Below are positions 46,506-58,331 of a stretch of DNA of 64,000 nucleotides, in pieces. The DNA lies in NCBI GenBank assembly GCA_025330725.1, contig JAIWND010000017.1, forward strand, positions 1 to 64,000, in the 5' to 3' direction. Each line of letters begins with the position of its first letter. The first letter of the stretch is position 1. The position numbers and the translations under genes were made by a program. The notes under the pieces were generated by a model. It searched no databases. It was given only the letters and a program-made list of their open reading frames with translations, and was not told where the DNA came from. Source of the DNA: Chlamydoabsidia padenii. Its lineage: Eukaryota; Mucoromycota; Mucoromycetes; Mucorales; Cunninghamellaceae.

Positions 46506-47293
46506 CTAATGACAAGCCTTACCCAAAGCCTTCAAACGCCAATAGTTATAAGGAAGAGGTACCAGATAACCAGCCCCAGCACTTGTGAAAGCCGCCAACC
46601 AGAATTTAGGATCATCAAATACAACCTGACCACCCATCAGATGCCAATCCACCGCATTTTCCGCCATTTCCATCGCCATCATCGAAGCAAAGGACATTTC
46701 CAGTGCCATTTTGAACGCAGATGTATATCCCACCCCTGGTATGGTTCGTTTCAGTAAGAATGTTTCCAACAAGAGCGATGTCGATAATCCTGCTGCCTAA
46801 TATAAACAAAGTGTGAGTTAGAATGTCCGGATGATCATGTTGCTTACCATAGCTGCACTCGACACCAATATAGGAGACAAGGTGGGATAGTGATATTGAA
46901 GATACCACATGGTTGCAAAATCACCTGTTGTACATCCAATAAGACATCTAAAACCGAGAATACATATTAGTTTTACCCACTGCATCATATTGTCTCCCCC
47001 CCCCTCTCCACTTTTTTTTTTTTTTTTTTTTTTTAATACCTAAATGTGTTGATGCGTGCTCGTTGCCAGCTTTGAGTATCATTCCAAAAAGACGTGGTGA
47101 AGACCGATGGTTTTATTAGTGTTGCTTGATTCTTGTTTCCATTACAGCAAGAGGTTGGTTTATCTGGTTGATGCGAGGAGGTGTGATTAAAGACGATACG
47201 ACGCAAGGAATGACCCAGTTTGTGTTGTTGATGAGGCATTGGTGAAAAGGCAGCACCAGACCGAATGCATAATAAGGGGAAGCCTTTCGACAT
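46506..47293 (-). CDS. DUF4396-like membrane protein
   Basis: Three exons (47293-47040, 46947-46848, 46796-46506) give 214 residues. The N-terminal 80 residues are basic, Ser/Thr/His-rich and lack acidic residues, consistent with a mitochondrial presequence (not proven). The conserved part is RCLIGCTTGDFATMWYLQYHYP, then hydrophobic segments with ETFLLKRTIPG, ALEMSFASMMAMEMAENAVDW and FWLAAFTSAGAGYLVPLPYNYWRLKALGKACH, which resembles the DUF4396 family. Three membrane helices are likely. Function unknown in the family. ATTAAAACCCCG at 47428-47439 is a promoter-motif variant 135 bp upstream. Confidence 0.75.
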
Positions 47294-47722
47294 TAAAATA
47301 TTCTATGTAGATTAGTCTGTAATAATGCAAGGGGAAGGGGGGAGGGGAGGTGCAGTTAAATAAAATAAAAGGAAATAAGCAAAATGTGCCGGGTTTTACA
47401 TTTGAGAGCAATTTGTGCAGGTTTGGGATTAAAACCCCGAGAAGGAAGAAATAAAAAACGGATTTGGAATCATGATAATCCTCCCTCGCATAACATTAGA
47501 CAACGACAAACGGCTTCCTTGCGCAAATATGTGTCAGATTCTTTTTGTTTTGTAAGCTGACTGTCTGTGCAGATCTAGCCAAGATGAGTTTTACTTTTTT
47601 TTTTCCTCTCTGAGGCAAGGACTGCGGGATTTGAATTTCAGGTAATAAAATGTCGGTGACGTTTTTTTTTTTTTTATGTTTTGCTTCTCTTCACCTTTTT
47701 CTTCATTGATATCCTTTAAATA
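47294..47722. promoter_or_regulatory. Divergent promoter DUF4396-like / NDUFS5
   Basis: Two motif copies face the two genes: ATTAAAACCCCG at 47428-47439 (135 bp from the minus-strand ATG) and CGGGATTTGAA at 47625-47635 (about 88 bp from the plus-strand ATG). Two T tracts lie near 47596 and 47661. Confidence 0.5.
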
Positions 47723-48246
47723 ATGGCTTCTGGTTTTGGTTATGATGGTGGTAAGTAGAAAGGGGAAATACTATTCTACGAATCAATATGTTCACTGTGG
47801 GCAAATAATCATAATCTCTTCTTCTTTTACTTGACAATAGGTCGCGGACGATGCTTCCAATTCTGGCAAGAATTCAACAAATGCTACGCTTCTGCCGACT
47901 TCCCTCAACAGTGTCTTGCTCAACGTGACGATTACCTTGAATGTCTTCACCACACTAAAGAGGTATGAATAAACATCCACATCGATATGTCTTGGGGGGG
48001 AGGGATTACATGTAACTTGTGACAATGGTGGACCATTACTAACATGAACTACCCTAATCTATTTTATGATGCTTTTAGTTTGCTCGCGTCACACGAATCA
48101 AAACTGAAGAATTAAAACAAGCCCACAAAAACCAACAAGCTGCTGAACAAGCAAAGAAGGACGCCAAATCTGCCGCCGAAAGCAACCTGCCTCGCCTGAA
48201 CATCATTGACGATTCCAAACAAGAAGCTGTTGAAGCTAAAGCATAG
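47723..48246 (+). CDS. NDUFS5: Mitochondrial complex I 15-kDa subunit (NDUFS5 type)
   Basis: Accessory subunit of NADH:ubiquinone oxidoreductase on the intermembrane-space face, imported through the Mia40 disulfide relay. Three exons (47723-47750, 47841-47962, 48079-48246) give 105 residues. It starts MASGFGYDGGRGRCF and has a perfect twin CX9C arrangement: C14/C24 and C34/C44, followed by LHHTKE, the family signature. The C-terminus is a lysine/glutamate-rich helix. Presence of this gene shows the organism keeps respiratory complex I. The promoter motif lies at 47625-47635. Confidence 0.93.
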
Positions 48247-48539
48247 ATTGTTTTTGTTTCGTCTTGTTATTATCATCATCCCCTATTACTCCTCCTGCAT
48301 CCCACAGAATAGCTTCTTCCGCGCCCTAGTTATATAGACACCCACCCACTTTATACAAATAAAACCCATATTTAAACCTGACTTTTTTTTTTTTTAATAT
48401 TGTTGATGTCAAACCAATTTTATTGTGTATGGTATGTAATCCATTTGTGTAGGGTCCAAAAAAAAAAAAAAGGTTTATTTGATGTTTTATATACAATGGG
48501 TTTCTAATTCTACAAATAATGATTTAAACTCATATAATA

Positions 48540-51500
48540 TCATTCACGCAATGGTTCCCCTATTGCTGAAGTCAATACCGTCGATTTAGTATCCAGGGGC
48601 ACAAAATCATTCTGCACCTTTAGCACCAACACCCATTCGCTGGTGACCTTTTGAATAGCGTCGCCGTAGGACCATGTTCGTATATCGCTGGGCTTATTGT
48701 TTGTGCAAGATGATCGGAAACCTATTAGTGCCTGTATATTTTCAATCGACCTATTCCGAAGTTCTGACACCTGGCAAAGTGTTGAATTCAAATGCTGGTG
48801 TGATGATCGTCGGCTAGAGTTATGCTGTTGATTAGGCATCGTATTATCGTCTTGTCCTGTTCGTCCGATATCCACTTGCGATTCATTAGTGGTGCCTAGT
48901 CCATTCACATCAACGGGCGATACAGATGGTAGCACAGAGGAAGTGTCAAGTTGATGATGTTGTTCCGAGTGTTGCTTATCTATACCATCATTATCATGAA
49001 GCAATGGTGATGCTGGTTGGCTGTTGGTGTTATTGACCATAGTTGTTGTAGATTTGATTGAATTCGAGTAATACCTTCGTCGTTGTTTTCGAGATAAAGT
49101 GTTGTGGCCCCAGCTTTTCCAGCGTGTTGTATTATCCGAGGATGTCATCGATCCTGGTGAATTTGGTGGGTGTTGTGGTGAGGTTGGTGAGAGCTGCGAG
49201 GTCGATTGATGCTTTGATGTTGGCGGATGGTGTGAGGCTGGCGAGTATTGTGAGTCGGGTGAATGAGGTGACCGTGGTGAATATGAAGATCGACAAGTGG
49301 GTGAGACTGGATATAAGGATGTTGTCCAAGATGAGGAGATACCCACAGCTTTTTCTTCTACAAGTGCACCCAACAGAAGGATCAATGGCGTTTTGTAGTA
49401 CATGACAAACTCAAGAAGATTCCAACCAGTAAAATCAAAGAGCAATTGTGTTGAAGATGTTACACCTGTAGTAGACGATATGATTCCAGAAGAGTGGACA
49501 TTATTAGGCGGATTTGATGTACCTGCCTCATTAAACAAGGGAGAAGACAAAGGTGAAGGAGGTCCGACCAAAGGTGACGAGAGACCTGATCTTGATTTCT
49601 TTTGATATGCATTGATGGTGTCACCGAATAATAGGATATCCTTGATAAAATAAGCCAATTGAGTCCACACACCTTTTATGTTGCCAAATGATTTGCCGCC
49701 ACGAATAAGAATAAGTTTTATGGCGATGAATCCAAAAGACGATAAAAGAGTAGCAGTAGATGCTGATGCTGATGTTCCTATTACTGATGTTCCTATTGCT
49801 GATGCTGATATACGGGCTTTCTTGTTATGATTATCGTGTGTGCCATCCATTGTCGAATCATTTCCATGTTCCATTGCTTCAGCCGATATGTTGACACCAC
49901 TGTTACCTTCATCTGATAGACCATAACTACCACCAACACCTGATGTAAAGGTTGATAAAGAGAGTCCGCCATGTGATGATCTGTATTTCAGTAACGATTC
50001 CTGACTACAAGTTTTTAAAGCATACGCCAATAAACGCATCCATTGATCGGTCGGGTCACGTCTGAATCTTGAATCCACAAAGAGAGAGTGATTGCTTTGC
50101 TGACCAAACTGTAGACATATAGGGATAACCACCTTGCCCATCAGCGCCACCGTCGGAGGCATCTTTTCGATTTCACCGAGTACATCCAAGGGTGAGTTCT
50201 CCATCATCATTACTAGCAGACCGACCAACGAATGGCAGAATTTGTCGTATACGCCTTTATCTTGAGACATACCACCAGACCCACCGTTGACTATCGACAA
50301 ACCATGTGTCACAAACCGATCCTTGATTAAAGAAGCAATGTCGTTCATTTGGAATGATTTGCCTTGTCCTTTTTGTAGCACCAGTTTCAGACCTTCGTAT
50401 ATTCCAGAGGCATCCATTGTCTTGTGGTAGCTTTTCCATTGAGAGAGGATATGTTGTAGTATTTTCTTGAATGCCTTGGTATAGTTTCGCATACCTACCA
50501 TAGATTGGACAGTATCAACCAGATAATCCTTGACCCAAAAAGTGTCGCATGCTTTACCACGCACACCGTAATCACGTAAAAGAGATCTGACAACTTGACC
50601 CATCTTTTCTTGATCACCTTCAGATAAAGTCCCGCGGAGTTCAAAGTATTGGCGCATTAACTTGACAAACTCCATCTTGATAACCACACGATCGTTCTGT
50701 TGCCAATATTTTCCATAAGAGTGTTGTTGCTGCTGTTGTTGTTGTTGTTGTTGTTGCCGAGATGATGTAGAGCCAATCCCATTATCAGTGTTGGAATCCG
50801 ATAGTAGGTGTTGATATTGTGCAGACATGTTTCCCCCATCGCCCGAGAAACTTGGCCCTGTTTCTGTTGCTGTTGTTGACGATCCAAAAAGAGGAGTGGC
50901 TGTTTTACTGAATTTCGCAAACACGTCCACCAAAGCTGCCATGCCTTCGCCAATAAGAGATGATAAATTGTCGATTTTGAGGAAGAGAGGTAGCAGGTGT
51001 CGATAGATCTTGACAAATTGTTCCGCCCGCAGAGACCCAGGATCGTAGGCAATGATCGTCAAAAATAGCTTGATAAAGTCGGAAAGATGGAATGGTCTGT
51101 TAATATAATTGTTGACAACCAGTGGTGCGATTGGAGCAGTGACACTTCGAGCCAATGGTTTCAAGATTGAGGTAGACAGAGGCATAGTCATAGGATTGCT
51201 GACCACATCAATTCGTTCTTGTATACTGCGTTCGTGATCATCCAATTCAACCTGGAGTTGTAGGCCAAGTACATCAGAAGTAGCACCCAAACGAGGAGGA
51301 TTATCCATAGCCTTCATCAAAGAGAATAAATTATTGATCATCCATGTTCCCAGGGTAGTAGATTGAGTATATGCTTTTAGAATCCAAGGAGCCAGAATCC
51401 CGAGCATTTGGAAGACAAACGATTCTTCGTGCACAGCGTAAAACCTACACCAAGCAAAAGTGATAGCAGACCGTATGTGAGGGTAGTTTTCTGCTTGACA

Positions 51501-54500
51501 ATAGACCTTGAATAGTGCCGATAAGAATGCCCCATAACCATGATTGGAGGAGAAGAGCCGCTTGAATCTTGTCACCACACGAGTATACAATATCAAAGCT
51601 TGACCAATAAGACCATAATCGGTACTGTGTTTGGTGATGATGTCGTTGACGCCAGAGAGAATCCGCTCCAGTTCTTTACGATCATTGTAATTCTTGTTGA
51701 GACCATTGAGTAAAGTGTCAATAAATCGTAACCAAATCCGAGCACGCAATAATGACAACAAAGAGGTATCTTCTTGTTCTTGATTTGGCCGAGGAAGAAT
51801 ATTGATGGTATCAGTCAAGTCTTGTCCCACACCACCCAGTTCTTTCGATAGTCCATTTTCGCTTCTTCGCAAAAACCGAATATCAGGGAAGTTTGATCCG
51901 TTAGTGAAGTGAGTGTTGTAATTGTTGTCGTATCCTTCGATATTGCTGACCGTTGACACCGGTGTTGGTTCGTAATCCTGAAGAGTTTTCTTGATTGCAT
52001 AGACTTCACGAGGGTACCGGATTAAAAAGTTGGTCAAAAATTGTATATGACTGATTCGTAGCATGGCGACCCCAAAAGTGTCGTCAGGTATATCCAGTGT
52101 CGTAAAAGAAGTTTGTCGATCCATCAATCGCCGAGGAAACATGGAGATAGGCTGTTCATGTACAAACCAAAACCGTCCAGTGCTTGATAGTAGTGTTTCA
52201 ATCTTGTTTTTTCGGAGATCACGAGTAGATAATTCGTTTGTAGATAGGACCAGTTGAGCAATGATAGGGTGAATGAGAGACATCAAGGCAAATCCATGTT
52301 TTGTTGTTTCCCGAGTAAGCCATTTAAGCATACCAGCCAGATAGTTGAATAGGATATGTGTAAATGCAGGTGGTAATTTTGCTTGCATATTAACTAGATG
52401 TGATAGTCGAGTCAAGGCATCCCTTTGTAGCACCAAATCGTTTTTGCCGAGATCACCGAGGAGACCACGTAAGAACAGGTCAGGATCGTCCCGCTGGTAG
52501 CCTTCCAAAAGTTCCCGAAGAGAGCTATGTACACCACCAAAGTCATCACAAAGAGAGTCCACCATGCTGAGGAAAGATACATTGGCTGTAGATACCACTG
52601 TTGCACGTTTCCGTCGGCTAATCATCTTGTTAATCATAGCTGATTTACCATCTTCACCACCACGCCTTGCAGGATCCCCGTCCTCCATTCGATCGTATTC
52701 TTCATCCAAGTACAAAGAGGGTAACAAAGTCAATGGCGTCAAGACTTTTTTAAGTGCTTCATATTCTTCCCCCTTGTCGTCATCATCCCAGCCCAGTTCT
52801 TGGATTTGTCGTTTCAGTTCGATCGGGAAGTTGCTTGCATTTTTCAATTTCGCCATCCATCGAGGTTCATCCATGGTAAATCTGTTGCTTCCCAGGTCAG
52901 TTGGTACAAAAGGAGTTGCAAAGGCACCACCGTCACCACAAAAAGGTCGTCGTTTTGAAGAGATGAGAATATAGTCTTGGGCCAGAATGTTCAGACGGTA
53001 AGCAGACAAAGAAGCATGTTTCAGAATAACGTCCGTACGACAACGAGGATCATCACTATCAGCAGCAGCAACAGCCCAAAAAAAAAAAAGTTTAATTAGT
53101 TTCTGTCTGATGGTTATGATTACATTTTCTTTATCACAATTTACCTATAAAAGTCATGGGATGTGATTTGAATCACCGTTTTTGGAATCTTTTCACTGCA
53201 TTGCATGAATAAGAAGGCTGCCGGCACAAATACATGAGGTCGATCAGTATCCATGAATCTTTCCCAAAGAGGTCGTACCAGTTTTGTGAATTCTTGTGGA
53301 GCCAGTGTCGTGAATACGGCCGCCAACAATGAGAAGACTGCCGCAAAAGGATCTTGATGTGTTTTAGTCATTTCCATCAATCGTGTCTTGGATATTTCAG
53401 TCGCAGGTGCCATATTCTTGTGGTAATCGCTTTTTGTCAGAGCAGGAGGAGAGAGATCTAAACTTGCAGAAGCCTGTCGATTAATAGGATACATCATGGA
53501 TATCACCAGCTGTCGTTTAGATCGCAAGGTCAAAGGATCATTGAGGACCGAGGCATGCACATCTTCCATTGTCCGATTGTTTTGTGGTAACATAGTCATA
53601 GGTCGTTCACCGCCGTATTCAATGTGTTCGCTTGATTCAAATTCGAGTTGGTCCAATGTTGTAGTATATGCCATGGTCATTCTTTCAAACATTAGTGCGA
53701 TATCGTTTAACATGCTGAGGTGGATGATGGGCTGAGTTTCGTTTGTTGTATCTGATTGGAGAGGACTGGCGCCCTTGTCTACAGCTTTGGAGGATAATTG
53801 CTGAAGGTATTCCACAGTTCCCACCTGTTGTGTTGCCCAATCGATTGCACGAGTGAGCCAGCCAGGTCGATGGGTGGTGTTGCAGAAAAAGCGCATGTCG
53901 AGAAGAAGGTTACAAAGGACCACACGCAAAGGCATCGGGATCAGTTGCAGCTTTTCTTTGGCGGTCATAAATACTGCAAACCGGCGTTCCAGATCGATCA
54001 AAAACTTTTTGGCGATTTCATCTTCTTCTATGTTTCGTGTTTGATGTCGAAGTTCCCGCACCACCCACAAAAGCTCCGCTGCCACCACACATTGCCCCAG
54101 AGTCGTTGTTCCCCATTTGATATTGCTTGGATCTTCATACGCCATGTGATCAGTCCAAAAGCGGCCAGAGTCATTGTTATCTTGAGGTTGTCGCCCAACA
54201 TCACTGAGAAGAAGCACATTGATCATTTCAGCATCGCGCATCCATAGTTGTACACCTGACATATACCGACGGAGACAAGATATCAAAGTCAATGAGGAGA
54301 CAACTTTATCATGATCATCAGAAGCTACACAGGACACCATAGGTTTGTAAAAAATGGGCCGGTATTTTTGGGATAGCTTGAGAAGGAGTTGACATAAAGA
54401 AGGGAATGGAGCTGGATAGGTTGATGTAAGTCGGCGGAATAAGATAGGTAAAGAGTTCTTGACAATCTCTTCGCTTATTTGTGTGTCCTCCAAGTAAAAT

Positions 54501-56891
54501 GCCAAATTTGTGTACATCGTTACCACGCGTTCCCCCGCAGAGTCCTCCAGTAGCGCTTGAGTGATTGATAGAATGTTGTCACCGTATCCAGAATTCCAAA
54601 GATTGACCAGACTCTTCTTTATATTGTCAATTGTAGACTGATATCGCGATCTTCCAGTCAAATTTACTTCAGAAGAAGATATCCCACCAATGTTCGTAGA
54701 GTTAAAGGACAGTTTCCTATCTTCATTGATATTTTCGGTTGATTGTTGTGGTGCCAGGTTTGGTGAGTGTGGTTGTGTCAAAGGTTTTGTTGAATCTTCA
54801 AAAGGAGTGATTGACATGATTGCCATTGCTGCATGTGTGATGTTTGTTGCGACGGCTTGTTGCATACGATCATCGGACTTGTCAGGAAGATAATCGTTGA
54901 GTTTTGAGTAATGTATCTTGTCTTGAATAAAGGTCCACACCAGGTATACAGTCGATGTTGATTGCATGAGGTCAGTAACAAAGCCATTCAAGAACTTTTC
55001 AATTGCTAAATGATCAAAAAAAAAAAAAAAAAAAGTTGATATGAGTATTTTAATTCAGTTTTAGACTTTTTCCTTTGGACTTACCAGCTTCGGCGAGGAC
55101 AAACAATACTTGCATAAACGCAGGATGAGTTTCAGATGTTGGTTCGATCCAGTACCTCTATTGAAAAAGAGGGGGAGGGGAAATGTCATAATAGACTGTT
55201 ACTATCAATGATCTATTTGTACTTTTTTTTTTTCTTTCTTTTCTTTTACATACCTTTAGCAATGTTTGCAATATAAGTTTATCCTTGGCACTTTCGAAGG
55301 ATACATGTTGTGGTATACTTGATATGTCCTTGTAAGGGTCCGCTTGTCCGTACCGTCCCACCATAAGAGCCTTGCAAAGACCTTCAACAACACAAAGTTG
55401 TGCCACAGCCACAGGAGGGTTAGAGTCATTGTCATCCAAAGTAGTTGAATATCGATCCCAATGTTTGCCAAGTACAGGTATCAGATTTCCATTCGCCAGT
55501 CGATCCAACAAATCCAAGATACTATCATATACGAAATCAGATTCCTTTTGAGGTGATATCGCCAATTCTGACTGGTGAGTTTGTAGTGTATGGTGAGCCA
55601 GAGAGTCTGTGAGAGTATATACAAGAGAATGGAATGCCGAGGGTGTAGATGGTAGGTTGTTTGATCTTCCGCTAGATGCTGTCACCAAAGTTTTCATAGT
55701 CGATATTACCCGCATCTATAAAATCAAAAAAAAAAAAAAAAAAAAAAAGAATGTTGAGCCTTGGTTTCATCCGATTGATTGACTGTTCTGTTCCTAATAG
55801 AGCATTTACTATACCTTGAGTCCATGATGATCGACTGCCAAAAGCCTACTACAAAACAGCAGAAGTTCAAAATTTTCCTTTAAACAAGATACGAAGTCAA
55901 TAAATGAGATATGTACACCATCTCCGCTTCTTTATATAACAAATATATATATACTTACTGAAGTATCAAAGTACTTGAAGCGTTCATTGATATAATCGAA
56001 AATATCGAGAGCTTGATTAGAGACATTGACTAAAATAGCAAGCAAATAAATTAGTAGTGAGTAACATTTTGTATCTAGGTTTTGATTCTTTTTTTTTCTG
56101 TTACCTTGAATTGGAGATGACTGAAATGGTATTATGAGGACCATGAGTATTTCATTCAAGAGTGGAAGCCGATTAGACAATTTATGACTTTGTATGGTTT
56201 CCATGATTGATGACATGAGGGTTGGTATTTGGTTGACATTTTGATTTATAGGAGGATTGTTCGAGTTGTTGTTCATAACCACCAAGTCAGTGTCGGGTAT
56301 TACGGTGGAGAAGCTTGCATGACGATTCCAGTTGTTGATTCCCAGTAAAACCTTTTGCAAGTCGCGTTCCAGTCGATAGATATCTTGTTGTACAGAGGTA
56401 GTTGTCGCATAAATCCCACCACCTGACTCGCCTTGGAAATGTCGACCAAAGTGACGCCCATAGTTGTTCATACCAGCAGCTTGAGCGGCAGTAATAGTGG
56501 TGGCCATAAAGTTGTTCTGTACACGGTGATGGTGGTTTTCCAAAGGAGCAGTATTCAATTGTTGCGATTTCGACGAGAAGGGGCCAAAGAGTGGGTTACG
56601 ATTGCCTGTTCTTGGTACTGTACTGAGAGGTGTTGTTGTTCGAGAAGTTGAAGGTGAGCTGTGGTTGGTAGTAGTTGAACTTGAAGGTGTTGTTCTTGAG
56701 TTTGTTGACATTGAGTTTTCTGAAGCACCTGCCTTGACCGCTTGGCGAATTCGATCCCATCGTTTGGTTGTTGATTGGCCTCCAGGTAGTGGTGAATCGC
56801 CTTGTTCTAGATCAGGGTTCCGAAGAGAGGATGAGACAATATGCTGTACATGTTGATTTTCAAGGTCATCTTCACCTAAATCCCCAGACAT
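48540..56891 (-). CDS. Very large conserved protein, 2610 residues; UNC80-like candidate
   Basis: Seven coding exons (56891-56105, 56029-55959, 55877-55815, 55715-55254, 55157-55085, 55005-53145, 53055-48540), all in phase, give 2610 residues. The N-terminal 200 residues are disordered (KRWDRIRQAVKAG then Ser/Thr-rich). The bulk is helical and repeat-like, consistent with HEAT/ARM solenoid architecture, including DPFAAVFSLLAAVFTTLAPQE, TDLGSNRFTMDEPRWMAKL and ELKRQIQELGWDDDD. A polyglutamine run sits near the middle of the last exon, and a long Ser/Pro/His-rich insert (SPTSPQHPPNSPGS) near the C-terminus. Size and style bring to mind UNC80-type cation-channel scaffolds, with Furry/Tao3-like morphogenesis proteins as an alternative; neither is proven from sequence reading. 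No enzymatic motif or clear membrane segment. An intron at 56902-56986 lies in the 5' leader. Confidence 0.85.
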
Positions 56892-57312
56892 TTGAGTAAA
56901 ACTAAAGAGGTAAAATACCAATAAAGAGTTGAGTCAATGTTAAAGGGACAGCAATACAATAAATACCCGTTTGATGAATTCCTTACCTTTAGTTGCTTTG
57001 TCGATGTATTAATACAAAACGCTTTTGTCGTGTTGCACAAGCAGTATACACAAGTATCGTATAAAGGAATATAAGAAGAAGAAGAAAAAGATTTGGTATA
57101 CAAAGTAAAAGGTAATAAGGTAATAAAAAAAAAAAAAAAGGAAAGAAGAGAGATCAATTTACAAAATGTGAGCCGCCCACATTTTCCCCTTAATTTCAAA
57201 TCCCGATCAGCACCATAAACGGATATGATAGTAAAGACAGTTTTATTTGACAGATTACCTGACTAACCAACTAGCCAACTACTACTAATACTACTACTAA
57301 TACTACTCCAAT
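56892..57312. promoter_or_regulatory. 5' leader with intron and promoter of the giant gene
   Basis: A leader intron fits 56902-56986 (minus strand: AAAG/GTAAGG to CTCTTTAG). TTTCAAATCCCG at 57194-57205 is an exact copy of the recurrent promoter motif, at normal distance from the leader exon. The rest is the 3' flank of the p24 gene. Confidence 0.55.
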
Positions 57313-58093
57313 TTATACACCACCTTTCTTGACGTTAAAGAAGTTTCGGACAACAAAGACTTGTAGGGCGGCCATGGCGATGATAGCGGCGCTTTCCAAG
57401 CTAGCAAACCAAAAGATACGTTGTTCTGTAGAGATGACAGTGCTTGAGTTACGATTTTCCCGAGTACGAAAGTGCTTTTGAGTACGAGCAATGTTGGTCA
57501 AAGATCCAGAGAGACGGAATAGAGATTCTTCCATGGCGTTAAGTGTTTCGGGAGGTTGTACTCCTTCAGAGGCCTTGGCAAAGTTGGGTCGCACTTCATG
57601 TTCTAGAGTGATTTCAAAGTCCACGAGTTTATCGGCAAAGGTGGACATGTCGTTGGAAAAACAAAAGGAGTATTCCCCAGGATGATTGGCCGTAAATACA
57701 TAATCACCTTGTCGTTCTCCTTTTCCTTCCAAAACCACCTTTTCGCGTGGATCGCTGACCTTGTAATCGATATCAAAGGAACCACCAGATTGTACCTAAT
57801 ATGGATGATGAAGTGTGAAAAAAAAAGAGTGGGATTTGTGAGTAAATAGTGATATGATGATAGTGTTGCTATTTTTTATTTCTTGGGGATTGTTGGAGGG
57901 TATTGTTGGGGGGACCTACCGCAAAGTAAAAGCCAATCTTCTTTCCAGGTGTATTGGTGAAGGTGTAAAAGCAGGCTTCTTCGTTGGCTGCCAAGTTGTA
58001 TGTTAATGCTGTTGCAGATGCACCTTTGGTAAAAAGACAAAGTAGTGTTAATACACTCGCCAAGAAGGCAAGCGATAAGTATCGTTGTGTCAT
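57313..58093 (-). CDS. p24/emp24 family cargo receptor (gamma-like, Erp/TMED)
   Basis: Type I membrane protein of the early secretory pathway that helps package cargo, notably GPI-proteins, into COPII/COPI vesicles. Two exons (58093-57920, 57795-57313) give 218 residues. Signal peptide at about 1-27 (LAFLASVLTLLCLFTKGASA). The GOLD domain has its two cysteines in NEEACFYTF and EYSFCFSND. Then a coiled coil (VQPPETLNAMEESLFRLSGSLTNIARTQKHFRTRENRNSSTV) and one transmembrane helix (FWFASLESAAIIAMAALQVFVV). The cytosolic tail RNFFNVKKGGV is short with a dilysine one residue off the strict KKXX position. CGGAATTTGAAT at 58179-58190 is a promoter-motif variant 86 bp upstream. Subfamily assignment is tentative. 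Confidence 0.92.
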
Positions 58094-58331
58094 GATGGGA
58101 AGGTGGATAATAGTGGAAGTAAAAGGAAGAAAAAAGTCTAAAAAAACACACCCACACTGTGGTCAAAAATGACTGGAGCGGAATTTGAATATCATTAATT
58201 CTGAATTTGAATTACCGTCCGTCCTGGATCATGTTGTTATATCATTTAGGCATTAAAACAGTTTATTGATTAATAAATTAATATTAATGGAAAAAGTAAT
58301 GCAATTAAAGACTAAAATAAAATATTTTAAA

